Shown here: positions 51,581 to 60,216 of the stretch, piece after piece
Layout: the number at the start of each line of letters is the position of its first letter
Numbering within the stretch: position 1 is the stretch's first letter
NCBI RefSeq assembly: GCF_016698665.1
Contig: NZ_CP068046.1
Location: 2,170,001-2,234,000 of the forward strand
Source of the DNA: Devosia rhizoryzae
GTDB taxonomy: Bacteria > Pseudomonadota > Alphaproteobacteria > Rhizobiales > Devosiaceae
Length of the DNA stretch: 64,000 bases
Direction of reading: 5' to 3'
Translations under genes and position numbers: made by a program
The notes under the pieces: generated by a model
The model's input: the letters and a program-made list of their open reading frames with translations, nothing else
What the model was told of the DNA's origin: nothing
Database searches by the model: none

Positions 51581-52492
51581 CTATCGATCCAGCCCGCTCA
51601 GTCGCTGGCAGGTGTCAATGAAGGCCCGCAAGGGTGCCCCGGCGAAACGGCTTGGATAATAGAGCCGCGGGCCGTCAAGAGTTACCCAGAACGGCTCAAG
51701 GATGGGTACCAGTGTGCCAGCCTTGAAATCAGCATCGCACCAGTTGCGAAAAGCGCCAATGATCCCGAGTCCGGCGCGGGCGTAGGCAAGACCACCGCTG
51801 ACGGCGTTGACGCTGATGACGAGGGCAGACAGCGGCTCGACTGTGATGAATTGCGCGTCCTGCCGCAGCCGCCAAGCAAGCAGCGTGCCCCCATTGAGCC
51901 GGTACCGAATGCCGGCGTGCCGGGTAAGGTCGTCCGGCGCTTGCGGCATGCCGTTGGCTTGCACATAGGCCGGCGATGCCGCGAGCGCCAACTGCTGCAG
52001 GCGTGGCCCGATGGGGATGGACACCATGTCCTTGTCAAGGTGGGCGCCATAGCGGATACCGGCATCGCATCCCGCCGCGATGATATCGACGCGATCATTA
52101 TCGACCACGATCTCAACCTCGACCTCAGGATGCAGCCTACGGTACTCGGCCAGCAAAGGCGGCAGAATATCTGGAACAACGGCTCCGGGAACATTGAGCG
52201 AGAGCCTGCCCCGGACAGTTCCCATGGAATTGGCTGCTTCGGATACAGCCGTGTCCATGCCTTGGAACAGCGGCCGTATTTGATCGGCGAGGCGCTGCCC
52301 CTGCTCGGTTGCCCGCACACTTCGGGTTGACCGTAGCAGCAGCGGCACCCCTAGGTCAGCTTCTAGCCGCGATATTGTTGTGCTGATCCGGGATGGCACT
52401 GTGCCAAGTCGCTGCGCGGCCGCACGAAAGCCGCCGCTATCCAGTACAGCCAGAAAGATCTTGAGGTGATCCGGCGACGGACTGTTCTTCAT
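51581..52492 (-). CDS. LysR family transcriptional regulator
   Basis: 303 residues from MKNSPSPDHLKIF. The HTH is at about 6-65: FLAVLDSGGFRAAAQRLGTVPSRISTTISRLE in parts, DLGVPLLLRSTRSVRATEQG. The substrate domain opens VRGRLSLNVPGAVVPDILPPLL with GIRYGAHLDKDMVSIPIG. The start is the ATG ending at 52492; an in-frame start 12 codons upstream lacks support. Divergent from the NmrA-type reductase, 79 bp apart, which it probably controls. Confidence 0.92.
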   Translation of the reverse strand: MKNSPSPDHLKIFLAVLDSGGFRAAAQRLGTVPSRISTTISRLEADLGVPLLLRSTRSVRATEQGQRLADQIRPLFQGMDTAVSEAANSMGTVRGRLSLNVPGAVVPDILPPLLAEYRRLHPEVEVEIVVDNDRVDIIAAGCDAGIRYGAHLDKDMVSIPIGPRLQQLALAASPAYVQANGMPQAPDDLTRHAGIRYRLNGGTLLAWRLRQDAQFITVEPLSALVISVNAVSGGLAYARAGLGIIGAFRNWCDADFKAGTLVPILEPFWVTLDGPRLYYPSRFAGAPLRAFIDTCQRLSGLDR

Positions 52493-52547
52493 CAAGAACA
52501 ACCTATTCTCCACACGGCAGATTTTCAACGCATGCCAGAACAGTCAG

Positions 52548-52573
52548 TGTCTGTCTAACACGGAGACAGACAT
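52548..52573 (+). promoter_or_regulatory. Hairpin/operator overlapping the NmrA-gene start
   Basis: TGTCTGTC (52548-52555), 9-nt loop TAACACGGA, GACAGACA (52565-52572): perfect 8-bp arms whose last base is the A of the ATG. The GGAG ribosome site lies at the loop edge. It could be a LysR site or a translation-blocking hairpin. Confidence 0.6.
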
Positions 52574-53435
52574 GTTCATTATAAGTGGCGCCACAGGGCA
52601 ACTCGGTCGCAAGATCGTTCAAAATCTGTTGCAGCACGTCCCGGCGGAGCGCATCGCCGTCAGTGTGCGCGACCCCGCCAAGGCAGACGATCTAGCAAAG
52701 GCAGGCGTGCGCGTTCGCCAGGGAGACTATGGCGACGCCGCAAGCCTGCGCCATGCGTGGGAAGGGGCGACTCGGCTCCTGCTCATCTCGTCGAACGCGT
52801 CGGCTCATGGGGGTGATCCGCTGGCGCAGCACGCTACAGCAATCGCCATTGCGCGGGAGCTTGGCGTTCAGCGCCTCTTCTACACGAGCCAGATTGCGAG
52901 TTCTGCCAACTCGCAGTTCCCTCCGGCGAGGACCCACGCTGCAACCGAACAGATGCTGGCTCAATCGGGACTGGCCTGGACCGCAATGCGGCACGGTTTT
53001 TATGCAGACAGTGCGCTCGCCATGAATGCACGCGGCTTCGCCAGCGGCAACCTATCCGCCCCCGCGGACGGCAAGGTGTCCTGGACGACCCATGACGACC
53101 TGGCAGCAGCCGATGCCATGCTCCTCGCCGGCAAGGATATATACGACGGCCCAACCCCGGCCCTAACCGGCACCGAAGCGCTTGACCTCGCCAATCTTGC
53201 CGAAGCTGCCCAGACTATTCTGGGCAAGCCGGTGGTTCGTCGCGTGCTTGATGACGCAGACATGATCTCGTCTGCAGAGGCTTCAGGCGCGCCGTCAGAC
53301 CGCATCGCGATCATGATGGGCTATTATAGGGCTGCCAGAGACAGGGAATTTGCTCACGTCGATCCCACACTCGCCAGGCTCATCGGCCGCCGCCCTCAAT
53401 CGATGCGCGAGTTCATGGCTGAACGGCTCAGATAG
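52572..53435 (+). CDS. NmrA-type NAD(P)-binding reductase
   Basis: 287 residues, atypical short-chain dehydrogenase fold. The Rossmann motif GATGQLG is at residues 6-12, and VSVRDPAKADDLAKAGVRVRQGDYGDAASL (quoted in part) is typical of quinone reductase 2/QorB-like NmrA proteins; later ARTHAATEQMLAQSGLAWTAMRHGFY. The usual YxxxK pair is absent, as expected in this group. Controlled probably by the divergent LysR gene. Confidence 0.88.
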   Translation: MFIISGATGQLGRKIVQNLLQHVPAERIAVSVRDPAKADDLAKAGVRVRQGDYGDAASLRHAWEGATRLLLISSNASAHGGDPLAQHATAIAIARELGVQRLFYTSQIASSANSQFPPARTHAATEQMLAQSGLAWTAMRHGFYADSALAMNARGFASGNLSAPADGKVSWTTHDDLAAADAMLLAGKDIYDGPTPALTGTEALDLANLAEAAQTILGKPVVRRVLDDADMISSAEASGAPSDRIAIMMGYYRAARDREFAHVDPTLARLIGRRPQSMREFMAERLR

Positions 53436-53507
53436 CGGCAGCGGCATATCGATCGCTAGATAGGGTGTGGCGAAGGTAGACAGGCACATCGCCAGCCGGC
53501 GCGGATC

Positions 53508-54584
53508 CTACTCGTTCCAACCAGCGACCTCATGGCCGCCAAACAGCATCGATCGCAAACCGCGCATGGTGAGGCTGGAGCTGAACGTCGGCAGTGGCGC
53601 GCTGGCCTCGTTCAACCGTTGGGTCTGGCTTTGGCTGAAGCGTATTTCAGTGGCCGCGATGTTGCTTTGCAACTGAGCTACCTTGCTGGCGCCTATCAAG
53701 GTCGATGCTACGCCAGGGCGCGCCATAACCCAGGCCAGCGCAGTTTCTGCCATCGAGCGATCCAGCTCGGCTGCGACCTCGCGCAAGACCTCTAAAATGG
53801 CCCAATTCTGATCGGTGAATTTGCTGTTGCCGAATGGATTGGGTCCGCTCAGACGGCCCGAACCGCCGGTATCTGCCCTGTTGTACTTGCCGCTGAGGAA
53901 GCCACCCGCCAGAGGGCTCCAGGGCAGGACACCCATGCCAGCCTCGCGGGCAACCGGCAGATGTTCGCTTTCCACATCGCGCGCCACCAGCGAATATTCC
54001 AGTTGCATGGCGATCGGGCCGGGAACACGGCGTTCCGCCGCTATGGTTGCAGCCTTCATCGCCAGCCAGGCTGGCATGTCGGAGAAGCCAAAATATCGGA
54101 TCTTGCCGGCAGTAACGAGGTTGCCCAGGGTTTGCACGATCTCCTCGACTGGGGTCACGCCATCCCAGACGTGCATCCAGTAGAGATCGATGTAGTCGGT
54201 TCCGAGACGCTTCAACGACTGTTCAAGTGCGCGGTGAATGTTCTTGGCTCCTGCGCCGCCAGCATGAGGATTGCCTCCCCTGCCCCGCGGTGCCGTCAAC
54301 GGGCTCGATGAGGCGTTGAAGCCAAACTTGGTCGCCAGCACGATTTCGTCGCGTGAGCGGGTCTCCCTGATGAACTTGCCAACCAATTCTTCGCTGACGC
54401 CTCCAGAGTAGATATCTGCGGTATCGACAAAATTGCCGCCGCCGTCGCGATAGGCATCGAAGATAGCCCGCGAGGTCCTCTCATCGGCGCCGAACGGCCC
54501 CGGGCCAAACGTCATCGTGCCGAGAGCCAGCGGGCTGACGACCAAGCCGGAACGTCCAAGGGTTCGAAAATCAGTGAGAGGCAT
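53508..54584 (-). CDS. Aldo/keto reductase
   Basis: 358-residue NADP-dependent TIM-barrel reductase. The catalytic tetrad is Asp54 and Tyr59 in FVDTADIYSGG, Lys86 in LATKFGF and His138 in YWMHVWD. GKIRYFGFSDMPAWLAMKA and QLEYSLVARDVE follow, and WVMARPGVASTLIGASKVAQL binds the cofactor. A glycine-rich insertion (APRGRGGNPHAGGAGAKN) lies at about 98-115. Divergent from the TetR regulator with 79 bp between starts. Confidence 0.93.
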   Translation of the reverse strand: MPLTDFRTLGRSGLVVSPLALGTMTFGPGPFGADERTSRAIFDAYRDGGGNFVDTADIYSGGVSEELVGKFIRETRSRDEIVLATKFGFNASSSPLTAPRGRGGNPHAGGAGAKNIHRALEQSLKRLGTDYIDLYWMHVWDGVTPVEEIVQTLGNLVTAGKIRYFGFSDMPAWLAMKAATIAAERRVPGPIAMQLEYSLVARDVESEHLPVAREAGMGVLPWSPLAGGFLSGKYNRADTGGSGRLSGPNPFGNSKFTDQNWAILEVLREVAAELDRSMAETALAWVMARPGVASTLIGASKVAQLQSNIAATEIRFSQSQTQRLNEASAPLPTFSSSLTMRGLRSMLFGGHEVAGWNE

Positions 54585-54596
54585 GGTTCTAATCCA

Positions 54597-54669
54597 TAGC
54601 GATCGATATGAAATTAGCTACTTCCCTTGTACCGATGGGTCAAGCACTTTATTAGTGATCGTTATGAAA
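54597..54669. promoter_or_regulatory. Direct repeats in the aldo/keto reductase-TetR intergenic region
   Basis: TAGCGATCGATATGAAA at 54597-54613 and TAGTGATCGTTATGAAA at 54653-54669 agree at 15 of 17 positions, 56 bp apart. The second covers the TetR start codon. Candidate TetR operators for both divergent genes. Confidence 0.6.
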
Positions 54670-55299
54670 CCAGATGCTGTCCCTGCGAGAAGAACCGGAC
54701 GACCATTGTCCTTCGATCGAAAGCACGCGCTCGAACAAGCGATGCTGACCTTCTGGCGCTATGGTTACGAGACAAGTTCGATCAGCGACCTAACTGCGGC
54801 CATGGGCATAACTGCGCCAAGCCTCTACACTGCCTTTGGCGACAAGAAGCAGCTCTTCCTTGAAGCGATGCGGCTCTATGCCGGCTCACCCTACGATATG
54901 GAGCAGGCGTTATCGGACGCCCCGACGGCGCGCGAGGCTGCGGAGCAAATGATGGTGGCTGCAGTTGAAGCTTTTACTGGTGAACTGACGCCGCGCGGCT
55001 GCTTGCTGGCCAGTGCTACGGCAAGTGGCTCGGAAGCATCAGCAGAGGTGCAGCGCGAGGTAGCGCAGGTGCGGCACCAGATACAGCAGCGGATCAAAGA
55101 GCGGATCGATCGAGATGTCACCGCAGGCCTATTGCCGGATAACACCGACAGCGAAGGTCTCTCCGGGTTGGCCATTGCAGTTATTCAGGGACTATCGGTC
55201 TTGGCTCGGGACGGCGCAGACCGTTCGCACTTGATGGCCATAGCGCGAGCCGCGACAAACGCCTGGCCGACGCCAGTGCCAAGCACCCGCGATCTCTAA
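54664..55299 (+). CDS. TetR family transcriptional regulator
   Basis: 211 residues from MKPDAVPARRTGRPLSFD. HTH at about 20-60: ALEQAMLTFWRYGYETSSISDLTAAMGITAPSLYTAFGDKKQLFLEA (quoted as landmarks WRYGYETSSISDL and APSLYTAFGDKK). The C-terminal ligand domain has CLLASATASGSEASAEVQ, typical of the TetR_C subgroup near oxidoreductases. I chose ATG 54664; an upstream GTG at 54658 is in frame too. Confidence 0.91.
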   Translation: MKPDAVPARRTGRPLSFDRKHALEQAMLTFWRYGYETSSISDLTAAMGITAPSLYTAFGDKKQLFLEAMRLYAGSPYDMEQALSDAPTAREAAEQMMVAAVEAFTGELTPRGCLLASATASGSEASAEVQREVAQVRHQIQQRIKERIDRDVTAGLLPDNTDSEGLSGLAIAVIQGLSVLARDGADRSHLMAIARAATNAWPTPVPSTRDL

Positions 55300-55375
55300 A
55301 TCTTGTCCACGGGCTAAGCAGCGAACGCCAGAGAAGTAGTCTCATCCGTGCCGATCAAACGCGCTGCTTTGACCG

Positions 55376-55408
55376 AGGCCCGCACAGACTGCACGGGCCT
55401 TTCTTTTT
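55376..55408 (+). terminator. Intrinsic terminator after the TetR gene
   Basis: AGGCCCG (55376-55382), 11-nt loop, CGGGCCT (55394-55400), then TTCTTTTT: a GC stem with a U-tract, 77 bp after the TetR stop and before the convergent GH127 stop. Confidence 0.75.
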
Positions 55409-55442
55409 GGCGCTCCCGAGCCCCCAACGTAGAGTGGCAATT

Positions 55443-57356
55443 TTAGTTTACGGCTTCAGGCACCCAGACAACCATGGAACCCTGTTCACGATTGGCCCAA
55501 AGAAAATACGGAAGAGCGGTGAGTGTAGATGGTGCCTCGTGCGGCGGGGTAGTTCGGTAGAGCTGGTGGAAGTCTGCTTCATCAATGGAGACGGCTTGGG
55601 CCTTAAGGGTCACAATGCCACCGAATAGATCGCTCCTCGTTTCCGCGCGCAGTTCCGCGTTGCGCGGCAGCTTCAAGCGCTGCACCCGGCCGCCCGGGTT
55701 GTCGGTTTCTTCGAGGCAATAGACCAGGGGACCGCGCTTTAAAGCGACGCGACCGGCGTCCATGATGACGCCAGGATGGGCGTAGAGGCGGACCGGGGGC
55801 ATGGGCAGGTCAAGGGCGATGACATCGCCTTTCTGCCATTCGCGGTTGAGGGTCAGATAGCCCTTCTCGGCAGTGGAAAGATCGATGGTTTTCCCGTTCA
55901 CCGACACGCTCACGCTTTCGCTCCAGCCTGGAATGCGGAGTTTGACGTCGAAGGTGGCCGGCGTTTCAGGATCGACATGGATCTTGATGTCGCCCGACCA
56001 AGGATAGGTCGAGACCTCGCGCAGGGACACTTTGGTGCCCGCGATTTCCACTTCCGAAGCGATACCGCCATAGAGGTGGAAGGCGACACCGTCTGCGGCG
56101 GTGGACAGGAAGTACTGGCCGACAGACGCTACCAAACGCGACACGTTCATGGTGCAGCAGGGGCAGGTGTGCCATTCCCAGCGCGTCGGCGTGCCATCGC
56201 TCTCAAGCGGATTGGCATAGAAATAATGCTCGCCATCGCGGCTGAGGCCTGAGAGTGCGCCGTTGAACATGGCGAGCTCGAGAATGTCGGCATATTTGCC
56301 GTCGAGATCGAGATGCAGCATGCGCTGCGCCCAAAAGATCAGCGCCACCGAAGCGCAAGTCTCGGCATAGGCGGTCTGGTTGGGCAGGTCGAAATCGTGG
56401 GTGAAGCCTTCGTTGTGCGCCGATGGGCCAAGACCCGCCGTCACATACATCTTGGTTTGCATAACGTCGTCCCACAGCACTTCGCAGGCACGCTTGAGAT
56501 CGGGATCGTTGAGCTCGGCGGCGAGGTCAGCCATGGCGGTATAAAGATACATGGCGCGCACGGCGTGGCCGACGACCTTTTCCTGATCCCGCACCGGCTT
56601 GTGCGATTGCGAATATTCGTAGTTGCCGTGGACATAGGGCTGACGCGTGTCGCCACCCTCGCGCCGCTCGCGCTCGATGTCGAAATAATGCGGCGGCTGC
56701 TGGCCGCGCTCGTTGATCATGTAGGTGGCGAAGTCGAGATGCTTGCGCTCGCCGGTAAGGTAATAAAGCTTCATCAGCGCCAGCTCGATTTCCTCGTGAC
56801 CGTCATAGCCGCGCCGCTGGTCGGGCCCGGTGCCGAAGGTGGCGTAGATGTGGTCGAGGTAGCGTTCCATGATATCGAGGAAGCGCCGGCGACCCGTCAC
56901 CTGGAAATAGGCCACGGCACCCTCGAGCAGGTGGCCGGCATTATACATTTCATGGTTGTCGCGCAGGTTGGTCCAGCGCTTTTCAGGCTCGCGGCCCAGA
57001 TACCAGCAGTTGAGATAGCCATCGGGCGCCTGCGCCTTTTCGAGGTCGTCGATGGCCGCCTCGATCTTGGCTTCGATATCGTCGTCGCGGCGATGCGCGA
57101 GGGCATAACTTGCCGCCTCGATCCACTTGCCGACATCGCTGTCCCAAAACACCTGGACCGTAAAGCCATTGGCGTGACGCGGGAAACGCAGCGGCGGTGG
57201 CGGCTGGGGGAGTTTTAGGGAGTCGAGGATGCCGTATTCGCCGAGCTTCCTGTGCTGGCTGGGCACCGTGCGGGCAAGGACAGTATCGAGGCGCTCATGC
57301 CAGAATTGGCCTTCGAGCTTGACCTCGGGAAAGGGAACAGGGGCGTAGCGGGACAT
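55443..57356 (-). CDS. GH127 beta-L-arabinofuranosidase
   Basis: 637 residues of the HypBA1 family, which release L-arabinose from beta-1,2-linked arabinofuranose on hydroxyproline-rich plant glycoproteins. The catalytic zinc site is visible: Glu332 and Cys334 in AETCASVAL, Cys400 and Cys401 in HTCPCCTMN, the nucleophile being the second-last or last cysteine by analogy with HypBA1 (Glu338, Cys340, Cys417, Cys418). The (alpha/alpha)6 barrel includes DGYLNCWYLGREPEKRW and ELALMKLYYLTGERKHL. No signal peptide: acts on imported oligosaccharides. It is last in the ABC operon, 9 bp after the ATPase. Confidence 0.9.
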   Translation of the reverse strand: MSRYAPVPFPEVKLEGQFWHERLDTVLARTVPSQHRKLGEYGILDSLKLPQPPPPLRFPRHANGFTVQVFWDSDVGKWIEAASYALAHRRDDDIEAKIEAAIDDLEKAQAPDGYLNCWYLGREPEKRWTNLRDNHEMYNAGHLLEGAVAYFQVTGRRRFLDIMERYLDHIYATFGTGPDQRRGYDGHEEIELALMKLYYLTGERKHLDFATYMINERGQQPPHYFDIERERREGGDTRQPYVHGNYEYSQSHKPVRDQEKVVGHAVRAMYLYTAMADLAAELNDPDLKRACEVLWDDVMQTKMYVTAGLGPSAHNEGFTHDFDLPNQTAYAETCASVALIFWAQRMLHLDLDGKYADILELAMFNGALSGLSRDGEHYFYANPLESDGTPTRWEWHTCPCCTMNVSRLVASVGQYFLSTAADGVAFHLYGGIASEVEIAGTKVSLREVSTYPWSGDIKIHVDPETPATFDVKLRIPGWSESVSVSVNGKTIDLSTAEKGYLTLNREWQKGDVIALDLPMPPVRLYAHPGVIMDAGRVALKRGPLVYCLEETDNPGGRVQRLKLPRNAELRAETRSDLFGGIVTLKAQAVSIDEADFHQLYRTTPPHEAPSTLTALPYFLWANREQGSMVVWVPEAVN

Positions 57357-57365
57357 GGTGGGGCC

Positions 57366-58421
57366 TTAAAGTGCGATACCGGTCGTGGGATCGAAAAGGT
57401 GGACTTGGGCTGGGTCGATGCGCAGGCCGACACGGTCGCCGGCGGCAAGGTCGGTTCGCTCGGACTGGACGAGCTGAAAGCTGCCATCTTGTGAGGTGAG
57501 ATAAGTCGCCGAGCCCGTGGACTCGACCGTTCCGACATCGCGGTGGAAGGTCGCCGCATCATGGCTGACAACAAGGTGCTCCGGCCGCACGCCGGCGATC
57601 ACCGCTCTGCCCGGCTCGAGCCGACGGGTCAGCGGCAACGTGCCACCGGCATCGAGCATAACGGCATCGCCGCTCCCGGCGATCTTGCCGGCCAAGAAGT
57701 TCATGGCCGGAGAGCCGATGAAGCCGGCAACGAAGCGATTGACCGGCCGGTCATAAAGGTCGAGTGGCCTGCCCTGCTGCTCGATAACGCCATCGCGCAT
57801 GACCACGACCCAATCGGCCATGGTCATGGCTTCGATCTGGTCATGGGTGACATAGACCGAGGTGGCGCCAAGACGATCATGTAGGGCGCGGATTTCCTTG
57901 CGCATTTGCACGCGGAGGGAAGCATCGAGGTTGGACAGCGGCTCGTCGAACAAGAACGCCTTGGGATTGCGGATGATGGCACGGCCCATGGCGACGCGCT
58001 GCCGTTGCCCGCCCGAAAGCTGGCGCGGATAGCGGCCGAGCAGATGCGTCAGCCCCGTGGTTGCCGCGACCTCCGCCGCCTTCTGCTTGGCTTCCGCCTT
58101 GCCGACGCCGTGGAGGCGCAGCGAGTAGGTGAGGTTTTCCTCGACAGTCATGTGCGGGTAAAGCGCATAGCTCTGGAATACCATGGCGATGTCACGGTGG
58201 CGTGGCGGCACGCCGGTCATCTCCTTGCCGGCAATGCTCATGCGGCCAGAAGAAATGGTCTCAAGCCCGGCAATGGAGCGCAGCAGCGTGGACTTGCCGC
58301 AGCCCGAGGGCCCGACCAGGGCGACGAAGCTCCCCTTGGGAATCGTCAGCGAAATGTTCTTGAGGGCGTAGAAGCTGCCGTAATGCTTGTCGATGCGGTC
58401 AAGCTCGATCTGGGCGGTCAT
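57366..58421 (-). CDS. MalK/UgpC-type ABC transporter ATPase
   Basis: 351 residues from [12 protein letters not shown]. Walker [10 protein letters not shown] near 37-45, signature [15 protein letters not shown] near 135, Walker [14 protein letters not shown]-loop [14 protein letters not shown], then the regulatory domain ([26 protein letters not shown]). The start overlaps the permease stop by 4 bp; the frame open to 59276 is shadow within the permease. It powers the importer of the arabinofuranosidase operon. Confidence 0.94.
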   Translation of the reverse strand: MTAQIELDRIDKHYGSFYALKNISLTIPKGSFVALVGPSGCGKSTLLRSIAGLETISSGRMSIAGKEMTGVPPRHRDIAMVFQSYALYPHMTVEENLTYSLRLHGVGKAEAKQKAAEVAATTGLTHLLGRYPRQLSGGQRQRVAMGRAIIRNPKAFLFDEPLSNLDASLRVQMRKEIRALHDRLGATSVYVTHDQIEAMTMADWVVVMRDGVIEQQGRPLDLYDRPVNRFVAGFIGSPAMNFLAGKIAGSGDAVMLDAGGTLPLTRRLEPGRAVIAGVRPEHLVVSHDAATFHRDVGTVESTGSATYLTSQDGSFQLVQSERTDLAAGDRVGLRIDPAQVHLFDPTTGIAL

Positions 58422-59245
58422 TTGAGGGCTCCCGAGGTGAGGCCGGAAACGATGCGGCGCTGCAGGATGACAAAGGCGACAAGGATCGGCGTCACATAGA
58501 TCGCTGAATAGGCCATGATGGCGTTCCAGTCGGTGGAATTGGGCCCGAGGAACCCCGAAAGTCCGACGCTGGCGGGCTGTTGCGAAGGGTTCTGGATGAT
58601 CGACTTGGAATAGATGTATTCGCCGAAGGCGCTCATGAAGGTGAGGATGGCGCAGACGAGAATGCCGTTGCGCGCCAGCGGCAAGACGATGTTGAAGAAG
58701 GCCCCGACGCGGGAATTGCCATCCACCAGCGCCGCTTCCTCCAGCTCGCGCGGCACGCTCATAAAGGTGGCGCGCACCAGGACGACGAAGAAGGGCATGG
58801 CCTTGGCGGCGGCCGCCAGCACCACTGCAGTGCGAGGAAAGTTGAGCAGGCCAATCTGGTTGAAGCCGACAAAGAGCGGCGTGATCATCACGGAGGCCGG
58901 CAGCACCTGCAGCATCAGGATGGCGAAGAGGCCAACGTCGATCCAGGGATTGCGATAGCGGGCGAGCACATAGGCGCAGCCGGTGCCGAGCACGACGGTG
59001 ATGAGCGTCACGCCGCCTGCAATCAGCACCGAGTTCCAGAGATAAGTCGGCATGGTGCGCCGGGTCCACACATCGGCGAAGACGCCAAGGTTCGGGTTTA
59101 CCGGCCAGAAGGTGGGCGGATTGGCGAAGATTTCCGAGCCCGATTTGATGGAGGTGACATACATCCAGTAAAGCGGGAAGAGGTAGATCGCGGCCAGTGC
59201 CAGCGCCACGACCAGCAACAGCCAGGGGGTGTAAGTCCTTGTCAT
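58418..59245 (-). CDS. MalG-type sugar ABC transporter permease
   Basis: 275 residues, six membrane segments beginning WLLLVVALALAAIYLFPLYW. The coupling loop EEAALVDGNSRVGAFFNIVLPLARN is near residues 170-194 (landmarks EEAALVDGNS and IVLPLARN). C-terminal SGLTSGALK is typical of this family. It overlaps both neighbours by 4 bp. Confidence 0.94.
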   Translation of the reverse strand: MTRTYTPWLLLVVALALAAIYLFPLYWMYVTSIKSGSEIFANPPTFWPVNPNLGVFADVWTRRTMPTYLWNSVLIAGGVTLITVVLGTGCAYVLARYRNPWIDVGLFAILMLQVLPASVMITPLFVGFNQIGLLNFPRTAVVLAAAAKAMPFFVVLVRATFMSVPRELEEAALVDGNSRVGAFFNIVLPLARNGILVCAILTFMSAFGEYIYSKSIIQNPSQQPASVGLSGFLGPNSTDWNAIMAYSAIYVTPILVAFVILQRRIVSGLTSGALK

Positions 59246-60144
59246 CCGCGCACCTCGTGGCGGGTTGAGCGCACATAGATGACCGAGGCGAAAAGAACGA
59301 GCAGGAACATCATCACCGAGACGGTTGCGCCCTTGGCGAAGTCATAAAGCTGGAAGCTCAGCTGCCAGGACCAGTAGCCGGCCACGTTCGAGGTGTTTGC
59401 CGGACCGCCCTCGGTGAGCGCGGGAAAAAGATCGAACTGCTGCAGCGTGCCGATTAGCCCCAAGGACAGCACTGCGCCGATGGTGGAGCGCATCATGGGC
59501 AGGGTGATGGTCCAGAAGCGCTGGAAGGCATTGGCGCCATCGAGCTCTGCGGCTTCATAAAGATCGCGCGGAATGGCGGCGAGACCGACCGAAAGCAGCA
59601 GCATGTTGAAGGCAAGACCCAGCCAGATATTGGCGATGATCACGGCCCAGATGGAAAAATTGGGGTCGGACTTCCAGAAGACATTGGAGCCGATGATGCC
59701 GAAACTGCGCAGGATGACGTTGAGCACGCCATAGTCGCCGGCAAGGATCAGGCTCCAGATGCCGCCGACCACGAGGCCCGGCATGACCCAGGAAACGAGG
59801 AAAAGGCCGCGAATGGTCGAGGCGCCGGGAAAGTTCTGCGCGAAGAAAAGGGCCAGAGCAAAACCCAGCACGAATTGGCCGGTCATCGAGCCGAAAACAA
59901 AGATCAGCGTATTGCGGGTGACGAGCCAGAATTCAGGCTGCTGCACAACGGCAACATAGTTGTCAAAACCTACAGCGGGGCGGAACAGCGAGCCCAGGGT
60001 GAACATGTCCACCTGCTGGAAACTCATCAAGACGTTGTAGACCAGCGGCGCGCCGGCAAGCGCCAGAAGAAAGAGCAGAGCTGCGCCGACCAGGATGATA
60101 TCGAAACCGATACCGTCCCTGAGCCCGCTGAAATATCGCGACAC
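59242..60144 (-). CDS. MalF-type sugar ABC transporter permease
   Basis: 300 residues, six membrane segments, the first IILVGAALLFLLALAGAPLVYN. Family landmarks are NTLIFVFGSMTGQFVLGFALALFFAQN, and the coupling loop YEAAELDGANAFQRFWTITLPMM near 196-218. It is separated from the binding-protein gene by 72 bp that hold a strong terminator-like hairpin. Confidence 0.94.
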   Translation of the reverse strand: MSRYFSGLRDGIGFDIILVGAALLFLLALAGAPLVYNVLMSFQQVDMFTLGSLFRPAVGFDNYVAVVQQPEFWLVTRNTLIFVFGSMTGQFVLGFALALFFAQNFPGASTIRGLFLVSWVMPGLVVGGIWSLILAGDYGVLNVILRSFGIIGSNVFWKSDPNFSIWAVIIANIWLGLAFNMLLLSVGLAAIPRDLYEAAELDGANAFQRFWTITLPMMRSTIGAVLSLGLIGTLQQFDLFPALTEGGPANTSNVAGYWSWQLSFQLYDFAKGATVSVMMFLLVLFASVIYVRSTRHEVRG

Positions 60145-60170
60145 CGAAAGCCTCCGTGACCTTGCCTGAG

Positions 60171-60202
60171 AAAAATGCCGGCCAGAGCGAACTCCGGCCG
60201 GC
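60171..60202 (-). terminator. Terminator-like hairpin between binding-protein and permease genes
   Basis: On the minus strand GCCGGCCGGAG, tetraloop TTCG, CTCTGGCCGGC, then ATTTTT: an 11-bp stem with one wobble, a UUCG loop and a five-U tract. Being inside an operon, it most likely gives partial termination so that binding protein exceeds permease. Confidence 0.82.
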
Positions 60203-60216
60203 CCAGTCAGGGAGGA

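Noticed and set aside
58422..59276. Upstream extension of the ATPase frame to 636 codons
   Set aside because: It runs through the MalG-type permease in another frame; the ATPase homology starts at 58421.
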